A stretch of DNA of 64,000 nucleotides, taken from Pyropia yezoensis. Its lineage: Eukaryota; Rhodophyta; Bangiophyceae; Bangiales; Bangiaceae. A program made the translations under genes and the position numbers. A model generated the notes under the pieces. The model ran no database searches. It saw nothing but the letters and a program-made list of their open reading frames with translations, and was not told where the DNA came from. The stretch is taken from positions 24,351,346-24,415,345 of the forward strand of contig CM020618.1 in assembly GCA_009829735.1 (NCBI GenBank), read 5' to 3'. Positions 12,201 through 22,675 of the stretch are shown in pieces (position 1 is the first letter of the stretch; each line of letters opens with the position of its first letter).

Positions 12201-13540
12201 CGGGGGGCGGCGTGCTGCCGCCGCCATCGCCGCCCGCCCCCACCCTCCTCCCCCCGCCCTGCCAGCGGCGCGGCGCCGACGGTGGCGCCGCTGCGGTGGC
12301 CATTGCAGTGGCCGCCGCGCAAGCGGAGGCCCACCGACAAGGCACCAAGCGCAGTCGCCCGCCGGCGGGGGTGTCCACCACGGCGACTGCGGCCGCGGCG
12401 TCGGCCGCCACCATTGCCACAGTTACCGCATCACCGCTGGTAGGTGGCTGTCCACCGCCGCCGCCTCGGCGTCGGCAGCCGCGGCGGGCGGTGGCACGGC
12501 GGTCAACACTGCCACAACCGTGACGGCGACGGTGGCGGCGGCCGCGGCGGCAGCGCGACGGCGGTACCTGGTCGGCGCCCCGTCGTCGACGACAGCGTCG
12601 ACGGAAGGCGGGCGGCGCCACCCCCGTGCCAATGTTGGGACGGCGTTGCCGAAGACACGGGCCACGCCACCCCCCAGCGGTAACGGAGGCGGCAGCAGGA
12701 ACGGCGGCAGCAGCAGCGGCAGCGGCAGTGGGGGGGCTGAGGAGAGCCTCGGCAGTGGCAGCGGTGGCGGTGGCACCCCGCCCTTCGGCGGCGGCCGCAG
12801 CGGTGGTAGCGGGGCAAGCGGCAACAGGGGCGGCGGCGGCAGCGGCAGCAGCAGCAGCAGCGGCGCGAGGGCGGAAACGGCGGCGGCAGCGGGGCACAAC
12901 GCCCAACGCAGGCCACAGGTCCCCGGGGCCCTCGGTGGACATGACCGACGACGATGGGCCGCTCGTCGACGCGCAAGCGACCGGTCGGCACCAGCGGTCT
13001 CGGCGCGGCCGGACCGGCGTCGTGGAAGCCATGGTGGGTACTGTACCCCCGCCGGTCGGGGCGCCCCCCCCCCCATGGCCACGACAGCCGCCAGAAAAGC
13101 AGACCTCACCACGGGGGCGCGGAAGTTTCGTGGCTGGCCCCGCACGGCGCCACCAGACGCGGCGGAGGCGTCCCCATCCTCGTCTCGCCACTGCCGACGC
13201 GACGCCCCCAGCCACAGCAGGCAGGGAAGGGGCGCAAACAGCGGTCATCAGCGCCGGCAGCGAGTACCGGTATGGCCAGGGGGAGACGAAGCGAACAAGG
13301 GCCAAACAGGCGAAATCACAGACGTGGTAGACCACGCCGATAGAATGCGAGCGCGCAGACGACAGCAAGCAACGGTGCCTGGTTGTCCAACGGGGACAAG
13401 GTGTGGGCGACGGCGAACACCGCAGGGCCCCGCAGCTGCGAGTCATCAGGAGTATGCGGGCGCAGGCTGTGACACTCGGTCGTCATTAGAGAGGTTTGGT
13501 GGGTATTTTCGGCCATAGATTGATAGGGCATCACGTGGTA
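9211..13540. other. GGC/CCG-rich region with ORFs open in several frames, gene content unresolved
   Basis: Sequence is dominated by GGC, CCG and CAG/CAC triplets, so both strands show 100-530 codon ORFs made of Ala, Gly, Pro, Arg and Ser. The longest are 11929-13518 on the plus strand and 11950-13446 on the minus strand, and they overlap. One plus-strand stretch near 12940-13330 has more ordinary composition (PSVDMTDDDGPLVDAQATG). A low-complexity nuclear protein gene is possible, but frame and splice sites cannot be decided. Confidence 0.5.
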
Positions 13541-13690
13541 ACGAGGCTATGTATCATACGTACGGCTCCTTACCTAGCTAGATAGGTAGGTACCTACAGT
13601 AGAGCGTCATGAACAGAATAGGTATGTATGTACCCCCCGTGGCTAATCGGGATCAGATAGGTACCCACGGAACTGTGTCTGTACCTCTCA
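13541..13690. repeat. TAGGTA-rich short island
   Basis: Repeated TAGGTA/TACCTA words, including the 12-bp perfect palindrome GTAGGTACCTAC at about 13580, in sequence with much lower GC than its surroundings. No gene or element recognised. Confidence 0.4.
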
Positions 13691-14376
13691 CCAGAAATGA
13701 ACACCCGGGGTTTTGTACGTCTCCGGCTCCGCTCCTTCACTCTGAAGTCGCTTGGGGAGTTGGGGCAGAGCATCGCCACTGCAGCTGCACCGGCAGCGCC
13801 GGCGGCGGCTGCGGCAGCGGGGGTGCTGGGGAAAATGGGTGCTGGCGCCGTCCCCGCCTGTCCGCCCTTGGCGCGCCCGTCGTGGTCCCGCGACGACCGT
13901 GACGTGGGTGGTGGCAACCACCTTAGCAGCAGCCGCTGATACAAACAGCCGCTGCAGCGGCGGGCAGATGGGCCGCACTGAGGAAGCAGAAACGGAGGGA
14001 GGGGGTCTGCGAGTTTCCTGATCCCGCAGCCCTTCGTGTGGATCCGTCCGAGGGGCGGGCGGCGGTGTGGCCGTCATTGTCACCCACCCTACAGGTGCCG
14101 GCTCCACCTGAGGGTGGCCGGGCGGCGGCGGGTCCTAGTTTATGGCTGCTACTGTCGGCGCCACCCCCGCTCCATTCCCAAGCCGCCCCCGCCCCACCAC
14201 CCCCGCGGCGGACCCTGTCGCTTCTGTCGCCGGGCCGCTGGCTGCGACATATCGGCACGTGGCGGCGACCGCTGCCGCCCAGAGTGCGGCAACCGGCCTC
14301 GCTTCCACCGCTACCGTCTCTACAGCGACAGCCGCCGCGGTGGCGCTCGCGGGCGGGTGAATGGAGGTGTGACGGC

Positions 14377-14460
14377 GGCATTGGTGGTATCGGTGGCGGC
14401 ATGGGTGGTATCGGTTGCGGCATTGGTGGTATCGGCGGCGGCATTGGTGGTATCGGCGGC
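14377..14460. repeat. 21-bp minisatellite, four copies
   Basis: Four tandem units of GGCATTGGTGGTATCGGYGGC with one to three changes each. On the plus strand it would encode GIGGIGG repeats, but no convincing gene surrounds it. Confidence 0.85.
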
Positions 14461-14874
14461 TTCATTGAAGGCGGCAGCCTGCCGTCCCACTCCCCCCGTA
14501 ATGCCGCTGGTCGCGACGTGGCCGCCGCGGGCGGCGGTGCAGCGGCGCAGCATCAATCACCCGCCGGCGGCTGACGCCCGAGAGAGGGAAGGACTGCCGG
14601 AGGGGCGGCGGCGGCGGTGACGGCATGGACGTCGGAGTGTGGTATCGAGAACGCGGTGAGTGGAGTGGCGCACTGATGAATGGAACACATGGGGCGCCCC
14701 ATGTGAAGGGGAAGCGTGCTTTGCGCGTCCGGCCGCCGCCCCACCCACCAGTCGACGGCGGCGAGCGCCACCCCCGGGAGGCGGAAGGCAGGGCCGATGG
14801 GGCCCCGCCAGCTCGACCGCCCGCCCGCCGTCTGTGCGGCCGGTGACCGGCGGCTGCACCCTTCAGCCCGCCTC

Positions 14875-15270
14875 TTACGTGGAGCGCAGGCGCCAGACGG
14901 GCACACGGCGGGCACGGCCCTTTCCTGGTGGCTTGCGCAGGCCCGCGACGGCCTTAAGGGTGGCCTTGGAGATGCTCATCTGCCGCACCGAGTCGCCCAC
15001 GGCCGAGCGAAAGTGGGCCATCATCGCCGCCGACGGCGCCGCGCCGCCGGGGACGCCCACGCACCTGCACAGGCAGGAGGCCGCTGTCATGGCCTCAGCG
15101 TGTACAACACGCACGACGCGGTCCTTGGGCACTACATGAGGCAAGAAAATGGGGAGGAGGGGGAGGGCGAGGGGCATGGGCGGGGCCCCTCGTACAACAA
15201 AGATGTGGGGACTCACGGAGCCTGGCGATGTATGGGGGAGGAACGTGGACCCGAAGCTTGGGCGTCTTGC
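14875..15270 (-). CDS. Hypothetical protein, two 3' exons visible
   Basis: I do not recognise this protein. The terminal exon, 15131..14875, encodes ordinary-looking sequence (MSISKATLKAVAGLRKPP) ending in a basic tail, RVPVWRLRST, and a stop. It is preceded by a CATGTAG acceptor and an 85-bp intron whose GTGAGT donor follows 15217. The exon before that, reading backwards to an uncertain start near 15270, contains KTPKLRVHVPPPYIARL. The basic C-terminus would suit an RNA-binding or ribosomal protein, but that is a guess. It lies downstream of the CRAL-TRIO-like gene on the same strand, after a clear stop, so it is probably separate. Confidence 0.35.
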   Translation of the reverse strand, partial: ARRPSFGSTFLPHTSPGSVSPHIFVVRGAPPMPLALPLLPIFLPHVVPKDRVVRVVHAEAMTAASCLCRCVGVPGGAAPSAAMMAHFRSAVGDSVRQMSISKATLKAVAGLRKPPGKGRARRVPVWRLRST

Positions 15271-15639
15271 TGAGCGCTGAGGGCCAGAAGCAACGTCTCG
15301 AAGCCTGTTCAAGCCAAGACCAAGCGTACCCTGTGCGGTGGGCTTCACAGCCACACCTTGCTCATGATACCAGGCAAGGAAACAGGGGCTGCATCAGAGA
15401 GGGAGGAGGAAGGGGTGCAGTCGGAAGTTATGTGTATTCGTCATGATGGAGCCAGTCCTGTAGGGCGCGCGCAAAGACGCGGCGGCGCAAACAAACACAG
15501 GATTGAGACGATGGCCCCACTCTCCCACGCCGCTGCGCAAACACATCCGATGGCGCACGGGCGGGCAAAAGCATCACCAAGAGCAGCTCCCTTCCCCCCC
15601 CCCCCCCCCCCACCCCTAAAAACTTAGGGAGACGGAGAC

Positions 15640-16398
15640 CTAGACGTAATCCCCCATGCTCTTGATAAGCGGCCGAACGGAGGCGGCAGCGGCCGCCGCG
15701 TCCGTCAACGCCACCGACTCTAGCTGCATCAATGGCGCAGATGGGTCGAGCGCGGCGGGGGAGCGCACCCACTGCCGCCCCAGCCACTCCCGGTGCTCCT
15801 CATCCGCCACCACCTCGGCCCAGGTGAGGCCCATCGCCTCGCCAAGCCCCGGGCCGAGCGCCGCCTCGAGGTCCTCCACAAGGTCCACATACACGGTGGC
15901 CGCCCATGCTGCCCGGACGGCGCCGCCCACCACCCACGACGCTGCGGCAGCCGCTGCCCGCCACGCCACGTCGGCGCCCAGCACATAGAGCGACCGTATC
16001 CGGGGGGCACCCAACCCCGCCGCCTCAAGCGTGGCCGCCAGCGTGCGCGCCGCCGCGGTCGATGGGCGGCCACCCCCCCCGTGGGTAACGAGCACCACCA
16101 CCAGCGGGGTGGACGGCGCGACGGGCGCGAGCGCCGCCGCCACCGCAGCGCCCACGCTGTCCGCGGGGGACCCTGCCGGTGGGAGCAACGCTGCGTGGAG
16201 CGTCAGCACGGGGTAGCCCGTCCGGTCCGTGGCGCCCGTGAGAGTGATGTACGGCGCGGCGACGGCGGCGGGGAGGGGGGGAGGGGGGGGGGGGGTCAGC
16301 GCCCGGCCCTTGCCCTTGGATGGGGATGCCAGGCGGTCGCCGAGGTTGCTGGCCGCGAGGGGCGTCATGGGGAAGAGAAACGACGGGAGGGTCGCCAT
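15640..16398 (-). CDS. Divergent CRAL-TRIO (Sec14-like) domain protein
   Basis: Single exon, 252 aa, starting at the first ATG that gives ordinary sequence (MATLPSFLFPM) and ending GDYV. After a Pro-rich linker come DRTGYPVLTLHAALLPP, then a strand-turn segment with LVVVLVTHGGGG, then IRSLYVLGADVAWR, and VYVDLVEDLEAALG. This order (D..GYPV.., hydrophobic strand, LYVL......W, K/T-VYVDL..L) matches the divergent CRAL-TRIO domain seen in GDAP2 and RhoGAP-like proteins, which bind small lipids or act at membranes. Length fits a stand-alone domain. Ala content is high, as is usual here. The longer ORF upstream to 17058 is low-complexity and was not used. The family call comes from remembered patterns. 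Confidence 0.55.
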   Translation of the reverse strand: MATLPSFLFPMTPLAASNLGDRLASPSKGKGRALTPPPPPPLPAAVAAPYITLTGATDRTGYPVLTLHAALLPPAGSPADSVGAAVAAALAPVAPSTPLVVVLVTHGGGGRPSTAAARTLAATLEAAGLGAPRIRSLYVLGADVAWRAAAAAASWVVGGAVRAAWAATVYVDLVEDLEAALGPGLGEAMGLTWAEVVADEEHREWLGRQWVRSPAALDPSAPLMQLESVALTDAAAAAASVRPLIKSMGDYV

Positions 16399-18675
16399 GG
16401 TTGGGGAGCGAAGGGGATGGGAGTGAGAAGTAGGGAGGGAAAGAACGGAAAGTGGCAGCGCCGGGGAAGACTCTGGAGGAGCGGAGCGTGTTGGCTCCGC
16501 GAGGCCAAGGGGAAGGGGAAGAGGAAAGCAACTTGGCATATACAGCCGCCGTAGAGTGGTAGGGTGCGTTGATGGTCGTGGGCGGGACGCGGGTGCAGAC
16601 GGCAAGTGACGGAAGATGTCGTACGTGTGCCGGCCAGCAGAGCTCACACTGCACACCCGTTCCGAGTGGGCGGGCGGCAAAATGTAGGGGCGAGGGCGGG
16701 CGGCGACAGCGCTCCGGTACCCCCCGGCAGTGGATGGGGAGGAGGGGGGGGGGGCGGCCGCCAGCGTGGGGCGCGCACCCAGCCCCCCCACAGCCTCAGC
16801 CCACAGCGTGGGGCGCGGCGGTGACACGCGCCCAGCTCGGAACCGTCCCACCGAGTCCGTACCGTGTGCACCCCCCACCGAAAGGGTGCGCGCCCTAGCA
16901 ACACCCCACCCCCTCCTCCCCTCGGCGCAGCAGCGCCGGCGCAGCAGTGAACCGCTCGTGGCGCAAGAGGGGCGGATGGGGGCGCTGGGCAGGGGGGGGG
17001 GAAAGGTCTGTTGGCTAGATTGGCCATCCGGCCGCAATGGTGGTGAATGGCCCCCCACCTCGTTAGCTAGCTACTCTCCCCCCGGGCCGCAGGGAAGCAG
17101 CCGGCTACGATCAGGCTGCGATGAACACCACGCCAGACCACGACTTGGGGTGGTGGTGGAGCCAGGGAGCATCACGAGCCCTGACTGAGGGGAGCGGGGG
17201 GGGGGAGAGCCACCGCTGACCAGGAGAGCGCGGGGGGGGGGTAACAGACACTGCACTCTGGGCCATACTGAGGGGGGGGGAGGGGGCGGAGCGGCTCGGG
17301 CGGCGGGACACAACAGCCCCGCCGCCACGCTGCACCGACGCTGCTTGCGCCACTGACACAGCCCGGCAAGGGGGGGCGACCGCCAGGCCTGGCGGGGGGG
17401 CCCCCCCACCCACCCGCTCCGTCGGCAGGTTGCGCAACCGCTTTCCTGCCGAGCCGACGTCGCGGCCGCGGCACCCCCCTCGCCGCCCGCGGGGGACACA
17501 AAAATGGAGGGGGCCGACCTCGTGCGCCACCCACCCCACACCACGTGCCAGCAAGGGTTGGGCGTGCGTGTGCTTTTTTACGAGAGCGTGGAGGATGTGG
17601 CGCGTCAGGGGCGTGGTCGGTGCAGGAGCGCTGCACACCACCCGATCCGGGCCCGAACCTCTCGCGTGGCCGTCAGGAGCAGATCCTGCAATGTGATTGG
17701 CCCCTTACGTGGAACGTGCTGCGCCAACGGCTCGCCAATGGACACGGACCACGCGGCCTCGGGGGAAAACAGTGTGACTCATTTTGCTCAAACACCAACA
17801 ACATGTACTGAATCCAAGAATACTTGGTACTGTACAATTGCCAGGAATTAGTCCCGGCTTGATTTTAAAACAAAAGTTACTTTGATTGCATTTGAGCCTT
17901 GGACTGTCGGGGGCCCTTCCTTCCACTTGCGGGGCTTGCCAGCTGCGCATAGCACCCCCCCCTCCCCGCGCGAAAACGCCGCCCGACAGCCGCCGCGGGG
18001 CCCGCCAGCACCCGCCCTGCTTGCCTCCCTCGCCCACGGCGTCCGACTGCGCCTCCCTCCCCCCTCGCCTTTGCGCTTCGACCAATTGCTGTGTGAAGGG
18101 TGGCCTCTCCCTTCCCCTTGCCTCGGCCGTGCCCACATCACTGGTGTCGTGGACGGCACTGCTGGCCACGCCGGTGCGGGTCCCCCCCCGCTCTTCTTCG
18201 TTCTTCTCCCCCCCCCTCCGATTTTCCTCGCTGTACTGTGGTTTTGCGGTGCTGTTGCGACTCCGCGCCCCCCCCTTATTTCCGTTCTTTTTTTTTTCGG
18301 GACCCCTTCGGCGTCCAGGGAGACGGCCTTGGCGTGTTCTCCCTGCCCGCCAACGCTGTCGTCCGCGCTTGTGGCAGTACCCCAGCTACTCTCTCCTGGT
18401 GCGTTGCGTTGCGTCCACCCCCGCGGTCATTGCGGCGGTTGCAGCCGTGTCGGCCGTGCAGGCCATGGCCGTGATACCCCGCTGGCGAGCGACCCCCCCT
18501 GTGCACCTCGTCGGCCGGCCTTGGGGTGGTGCCCCCCTCCACCATCCGACGGGTGCCGCCTTCCTTCCGCCCCTACCCCCGGGGGCGGTGGTGCGGCCGT
18601 ACCTGCGGCAAGGTACCCGGGGTTGGCGTGGGGGGGGATTTCCCCGCCGCGGCAGTGCTGGTATTCCCAACCGCA

Positions 18676-18711
<36 letters not shown>

Positions 18712-19160
18712 GTCGCACTGGTGGCCATGGCGGGGAATGTGGGGGCGGCGTGTGGCTGCTGCCACCGCCGCCGACATGGCCCGCACGGACGCGTTCCCCC
18801 CCTGTCGCGCGGCTGCCGTGGCCCATGCCCTCGTGGCGTCCCCGACCGCACCGGTCGTCTACGTCGCCTGCCGGTCGTGGGGTCGCCCACCGAGAGCGCC
18901 GTCGCGGCCAGGCCGACGCGACCGGCGGCGGGCCGTCGTCCCCCCGACCACCACTTTCGCCACCTCCGCACGGGGTCGGCGCTGCCGGCCCGCGTGGGGG
19001 GCGGAACCCGCCGCCGCGGAGCGGTGGCAGCGACGACGACGGCGGTGGCGGCAGCAGCGGTAGCGGTAGCGTCGGAGGCGGGCCGGGCTTCCCCTTCCCC
19101 CCTCCCCCCCCCCCTCGCCGCGGGCGCGGCGCCCCCCCTCATCCTCCCCTCACCTGTCAG
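16399..19160. other. Intergenic and low-complexity, no gene resolved
   Basis: 16400-17850 shows ORFs in all frames without recognisable sequence. 17850-19150 is Pro/Arg/Gly-coding in every frame, with a GGC tract at about 18680-18715. Upstream exons of the orphan exon at 19161 may lie here, but I cannot place them. Confidence 0.5.
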
Positions 19161-19573
19161 GCCTGTGGGCTCGCCTTTCCGCGCACCTCTTGCTGTCGGT
19201 GGGCGACAAGAATGACTCGCTGTTAGCGGTGCTGGATTCGTGGTGGGACACCCACATTGGCCCGGTCGTGGCGCTGCCCCCACCGTCCTCCTCCCTCCGC
19301 GCCCTATCGGCGGGCGCGTTTGGGTTTCTCCGCTCCATTGCGCGGCGCCTGCTGTACGAGGAGGGGGTGGTGGAGGGGCTCGTCTCCCCCGCCCCGGGGG
19401 ACAAGTACTATGTGGACCCGCTGGAGGAGTGGGGGGTGGTGGTGGTGGCGCCGCCGGGCGCGCCGCCGGCGCCGTCGCCGTCGGCCGCTGCATTGGGGGG
19501 GGGGGTGGCGTGTGTGGACTCGTTTGCCGAGGGTGTTGGCGGCCTGGATTATGCAGACTGGGACGGAGGGGGG
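19161..19573 (+). CDS. Orphan internal exon of an unrecognised gene
   Basis: Between a CACCTGTCAG acceptor and a GTGAGT donor lies a 413-base stretch of ordinary, non-repetitive coding sequence: LLLSVGDKNDSLLAVLDSWW, then HIGPVVALPPPSS, FGFLRSIARRLLYEEGVVEG and DKYYVDPLEEWGVVVVAPP. It differs sharply from the flanking Pro/Arg low-complexity ORFs. I do not recognise the family. A possible next exon starting at 19713 contains a hydrophobic segment (LALFIVLLLLVGTLLPA) and stops at 20180, but its frame is only phase-compatible, not supported otherwise. Upstream exons are not found. Confidence 0.4.
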
Positions 19574-20458
19574 GTGAGTCGAGAGGCAGATATCCGCCAC
19601 ACGGATGGCGCGGGTAACGCCCCGAGGTGACGCGAGCTTTCCCGGGTGCGTGGGGGATACGCTAGTCCTTCGCTGTTTGGGGTGCCACCCGGTGGCGGGG
19701 ACGTTGCGGCAGCATCGCGAGGAAACGCCGGGGGGGGCAGCGTTGTTTTTCTTTTGTGGGGTTGGGAGCGCAAGGCAGCCACCAACACGGCTCGCTCTCT
19801 TTATTGTGTTATTGCTCCTGGTCGGCACTTTACTCCCTGCGCGGTTCTGTCGTATTGATCACGTGAGCAGTAGCGGCGGAGTGGCCGACGTTGCCCACAC
19901 AGTCATACAGGACGTGGTGCGTCATCCAGGTGCTGTCCTCACCACCGCAACTTGCGATCGCGCCTCCAACCCTATCTTACCGTCTGGGCGACTTCTGGGT
20001 CAACGGGCTCACCTGCCTGTCAGACATACACCACTTGTACACGAGGCGGGCACTGCGTGTATCACCGACGAGCCCACCAGGTGCAGGGCATTCAAAAAGG
20101 AAAGACAATTCGGGAGAGTGCTTTCAACGGACACAGGCCCACACAAGAACGCGAGGAGCCACACGAGACAAACGGTGTAGCCATACAAATGGGCGGACAC
20201 TGGCCTCGGCAGCAACCACAACAGGCAAGGTCCCCAGCATAACAGCATGGGACCATAACATGACACGTTGGTCTCAGCCATGAAACACTGCGCGGGCCGC
20301 CGACAGTCGGGACGAAGGGGTGCGAGGACATGGCATTGGCAAATTCTTTGACAGGTCAACAAGGCGAGGGAGGAAAAAAAAAAAGCGGTGGCACGGACTA
20401 CAAGCCACTCGTTGCGAGCTATCGCAGCACGCCCATCTCAGTGGGCAGCGCAAATAGC
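19574..20458. other. Intergenic or intronic, nothing firm
   Basis: Short ORFs only. It may contain a 3' exon of the gene starting upstream (see the exon at 19161) and the 3' untranslated region of the psbW-like gene. Confidence 0.4.
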
Positions 20459-20981
20459 TCAGTTCCGCCGGTCGTCAATGGTGCCGAAGAAGTCCTCGTT
20501 GTCCTGAGACGGGAAAGCGGGAAAGATAAAGCAGTAGTACATCGATAGGGAGCAGACAACAGGCAACGTTAGAAACTATATGGTACCCACATGGGAGGAC
20601 TGCTGATGCGGTCATACATCGGGCATGGCTTGCCTACACATGCACGGCACAACCTCAGTCGATAGGAAGCACCAAAAAAATAAATGCATACGACAAGGTG
20701 CATACCTGCGACGAGCCAAATTGCAGGAACAGGAACAGGAAGACGGCAGGAATGCCCAGCAGCGGGATGTACAGGAGGGCGTTGTCAATGCCGAGGCCCT
20801 CGCCCGTGCCCTCAGTGGCCAGAGCGGGGGCAGCCACGGCAAGCGCCGTGAGCGACGCAGAAGCGCGGGCAGCAGCACGGCGAACTGGCGCCACCGACAT
20901 ACGCGGCGCGGCCACAACGGTGGACGCGCGGCGGGGGGACGCCTTCAGCAGCGGGGCCGAGGCCACAAACGCAGTGTTCAT
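20459..20981 (-). CDS. psbW: PsbW-like photosystem II subunit, nuclear-encoded
   Basis: Two exons, 20981..20706 and 20503..20459. The 202-bp intron has a GTATGC donor and GTCTCAG acceptor, phase 0. Total 106 aa. Residues 1-55 form a bipartite plastid targeting sequence: a basic Ala/Ser-rich part, then a hydrophobic thylakoid signal ending APALA. The mature protein starts TEGTGEGLGIDN, like the STEGTG start of PsbW, then has one membrane helix (IPLLGIPAVFLFLFLQFG), and the second exon adds a charged tail, DNEDFFGTIDDRRN. PsbW stabilises PSII supercomplexes in green plants. Other single-helix PSII proteins are possible. It is divergent from tatA, 644 bases away. Confidence 0.6.
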
Positions 20982-21625
20982 GATGGGGGGGGGGGGGGGG
21001 GGGGGGGAAGGACAAGCGACAGCAATGGATCAACGAGTGAAAGGGGGAGAGGGAATGTGCAGGGAGGAGGAACGTGTCGACGGCGGGGTGGAGGGCGGAA
21101 TGATGTGTTGTAGGGCGGGGTGGGACTGGAAGACCGCCCAGGCGAGATGAAGCACGAAAGTGGCTCCAGAAGGGGGGGCCAGTCGACCGTGCGTTGAGGG
21201 CACCCAGAGCGCAGCACGTGGGGCTGGGCTGTCCCCAGATCCAGCGGATGGCTCATCGAGATCAGGTACACGTGTCGAAGTCGAATCTCCACGAACTCAG
21301 TACTTCTCGAACTGCATCCCACATCTTTGTGTACTTTGTGGGCAAAGTGCCTAGCAACTACGCTTGCATTACAGTACACTAGATATCTCCAGAGGGGGCT
21401 TCCAACGTGCTGATGGGTCGAAGAACGCCGTGTGCGTGATCCTCGTCGCTAAGCGAATGCCGTCGCTCTTCCTCCTGACCTGGACTCTGCCACTGCTTTT
21501 CATCCCCTGCCCGTCACGTCGCGGCGTGCCCTTGACTCAGCTGTGACACCTGGAAGACTATCCACGTTCTTTTAGCTGCTGCGCCGCATCCCTTCCGCTC
21601 ATCCTCTCGACATCTCTGTCCCGTC
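20982..21625. promoter_or_regulatory. Shared divergent intergenic region of two thylakoid genes
   Basis: Carries the 5' flanks of the psbW-like gene (minus) and tatA (plus). It contains a G homopolymer at about 20985-21007 just before the psbW start. No specific motif can be named. Confidence 0.4.
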
Positions 21626-22102
21626 ATGGCGTTTGTACCGTCGCCTGCCCGGGCGGTCGTTGCCCCACCCCCCACCTCCCTTCGGGCCTCAGCTTTCACC
21701 TGCTCCCACCCACCAGCACGCTACGCCGCTGTGGCCGCTCCTGCCTGCCGGCGCAGCGCTGATGCGCGGTCGCCCGTGCAGATGGGCATTTTCGGGCTGG
21801 GTGCCCCCGAGATTGCCGTCATTGTCGGCGTTGGCCTGCTGCTGTTTGGCCCCAAGAAGCTGGCCGATTATGGCAAGAAGGCAGGCAGCCTAGCGGGGGA
21901 CGTCAAGAAGGCCACCGCTGAATTCCGGGACGCCATGGACGAGAGCCTCACCGATGCTGACGCAGAGATTGAGGCGCGCAAGGCGACGAAGCCCATGGTT
22001 GTCGAGGCCAAGGACGTGACGCCTGTGCCAGAGGCCAAGGACGTGAAGGTTGTGTCAGATGCCAAAGTGGTAGAGGCAAAGAAGGAAAAGCGGGAGGCAT
22101 GA
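21626..22102 (+). CDS. tatA: Plastid Sec-independent (Tat) translocase subunit TatA/Tha4
   Basis: Single exon, 158 aa. Residues 1-52 are a plastid transit peptide rich in Ala, Pro and Arg. The mature part begins MGIFGLGAPEIAVIVGVGLL, with the conserved acidic residue before the membrane helix, then the hinge FGPKKLADYGKKAG and an amphipathic helix (SLAGDVKKATAEF). This is the TatA/B family signature, and the FGPKKL hinge with a short helix fits TatA/Tha4 rather than Hcf106. It forms the thylakoid channel that moves folded proteins across using the proton gradient. The C-terminal 50 residues are Val/Lys/Glu-rich and repetitive (VEAKDV, PEAKDV, KVVEAKKEK). Expressed divergently from the psbW-like gene. 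Confidence 0.93.
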   Translation: MAFVPSPARAVVAPPPTSLRASAFTCSHPPARYAAVAAPACRRSADARSPVQMGIFGLGAPEIAVIVGVGLLLFGPKKLADYGKKAGSLAGDVKKATAEFRDAMDESLTDADAEIEARKATKPMVVEAKDVTPVPEAKDVKVVSDAKVVEAKKEKREA

Positions 22103-22675
22103 TCCGGGCAGGTCGATTGGAGGGGGGTGCTCAGCCACACAGCGGGAAGGCCGCACCCCCGTTCATTTCACTGCCCATTAGTCTGTGGCGTTGTGCTGGA
22201 GCGGGCGGGGCGTTGCGATGAGGAACCGCTGCTGTGGGGTGACTGCGCGGGGCTTTGTAAAGTGTCTTGTTTTATTGGTCGCGAGTGCTATACGAGTGAT
22301 TGGCAGCAGCGCTCACTTTAGGAGGTAAGTGGCGTCGGCGTCTTCGTGAGTCGTCCCTGTCAGATCTGCATACAGAAGAACAGACTCGACAGCCGCGACA
22401 ACCAAGGGGCTCTTGGGCGCTACGGGGCTACGCAGCCATCCGTTCCAGCCGTAGCGAGCCCCGCGAATGAGGGTACTGCATGAGCAGGAGAAGCTGCTTA
22501 GATCCCAGGGAATGTGTCACACATCCTGCACGGGAAGAAGCCAAGGAGCGTCACAGTATCGACATAAAATGCACGCAAGGGCGTAGCAGCGATGGCGCCA
22601 CTCATCGCACTCACAAACAGGCACAAAAAAAAACAAAAAAACAATCGACAAGACCACATCGCTTGCATCAGCATC
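22103..22675. other. Convergent intergenic region
   Basis: Lies between the 3' ends of tatA (plus) and CAND1 (minus). It has a run of A bases at about 22625-22642. No gene seen. Confidence 0.6.

Noticed and set aside
11929-13518. 530-codon plus-strand ORF as a gene.
   Set aside because: A similar-sized ORF overlaps it on the minus strand; both are made of GGC/CCG triplets and show no domain.
15640-17058. Extension of the CRAL-TRIO-like protein upstream to 472 residues.
   Set aside because: The added part is low-complexity Pro/Ser/Arg and not like the family; the ATG at 16398 gives a sensible start.
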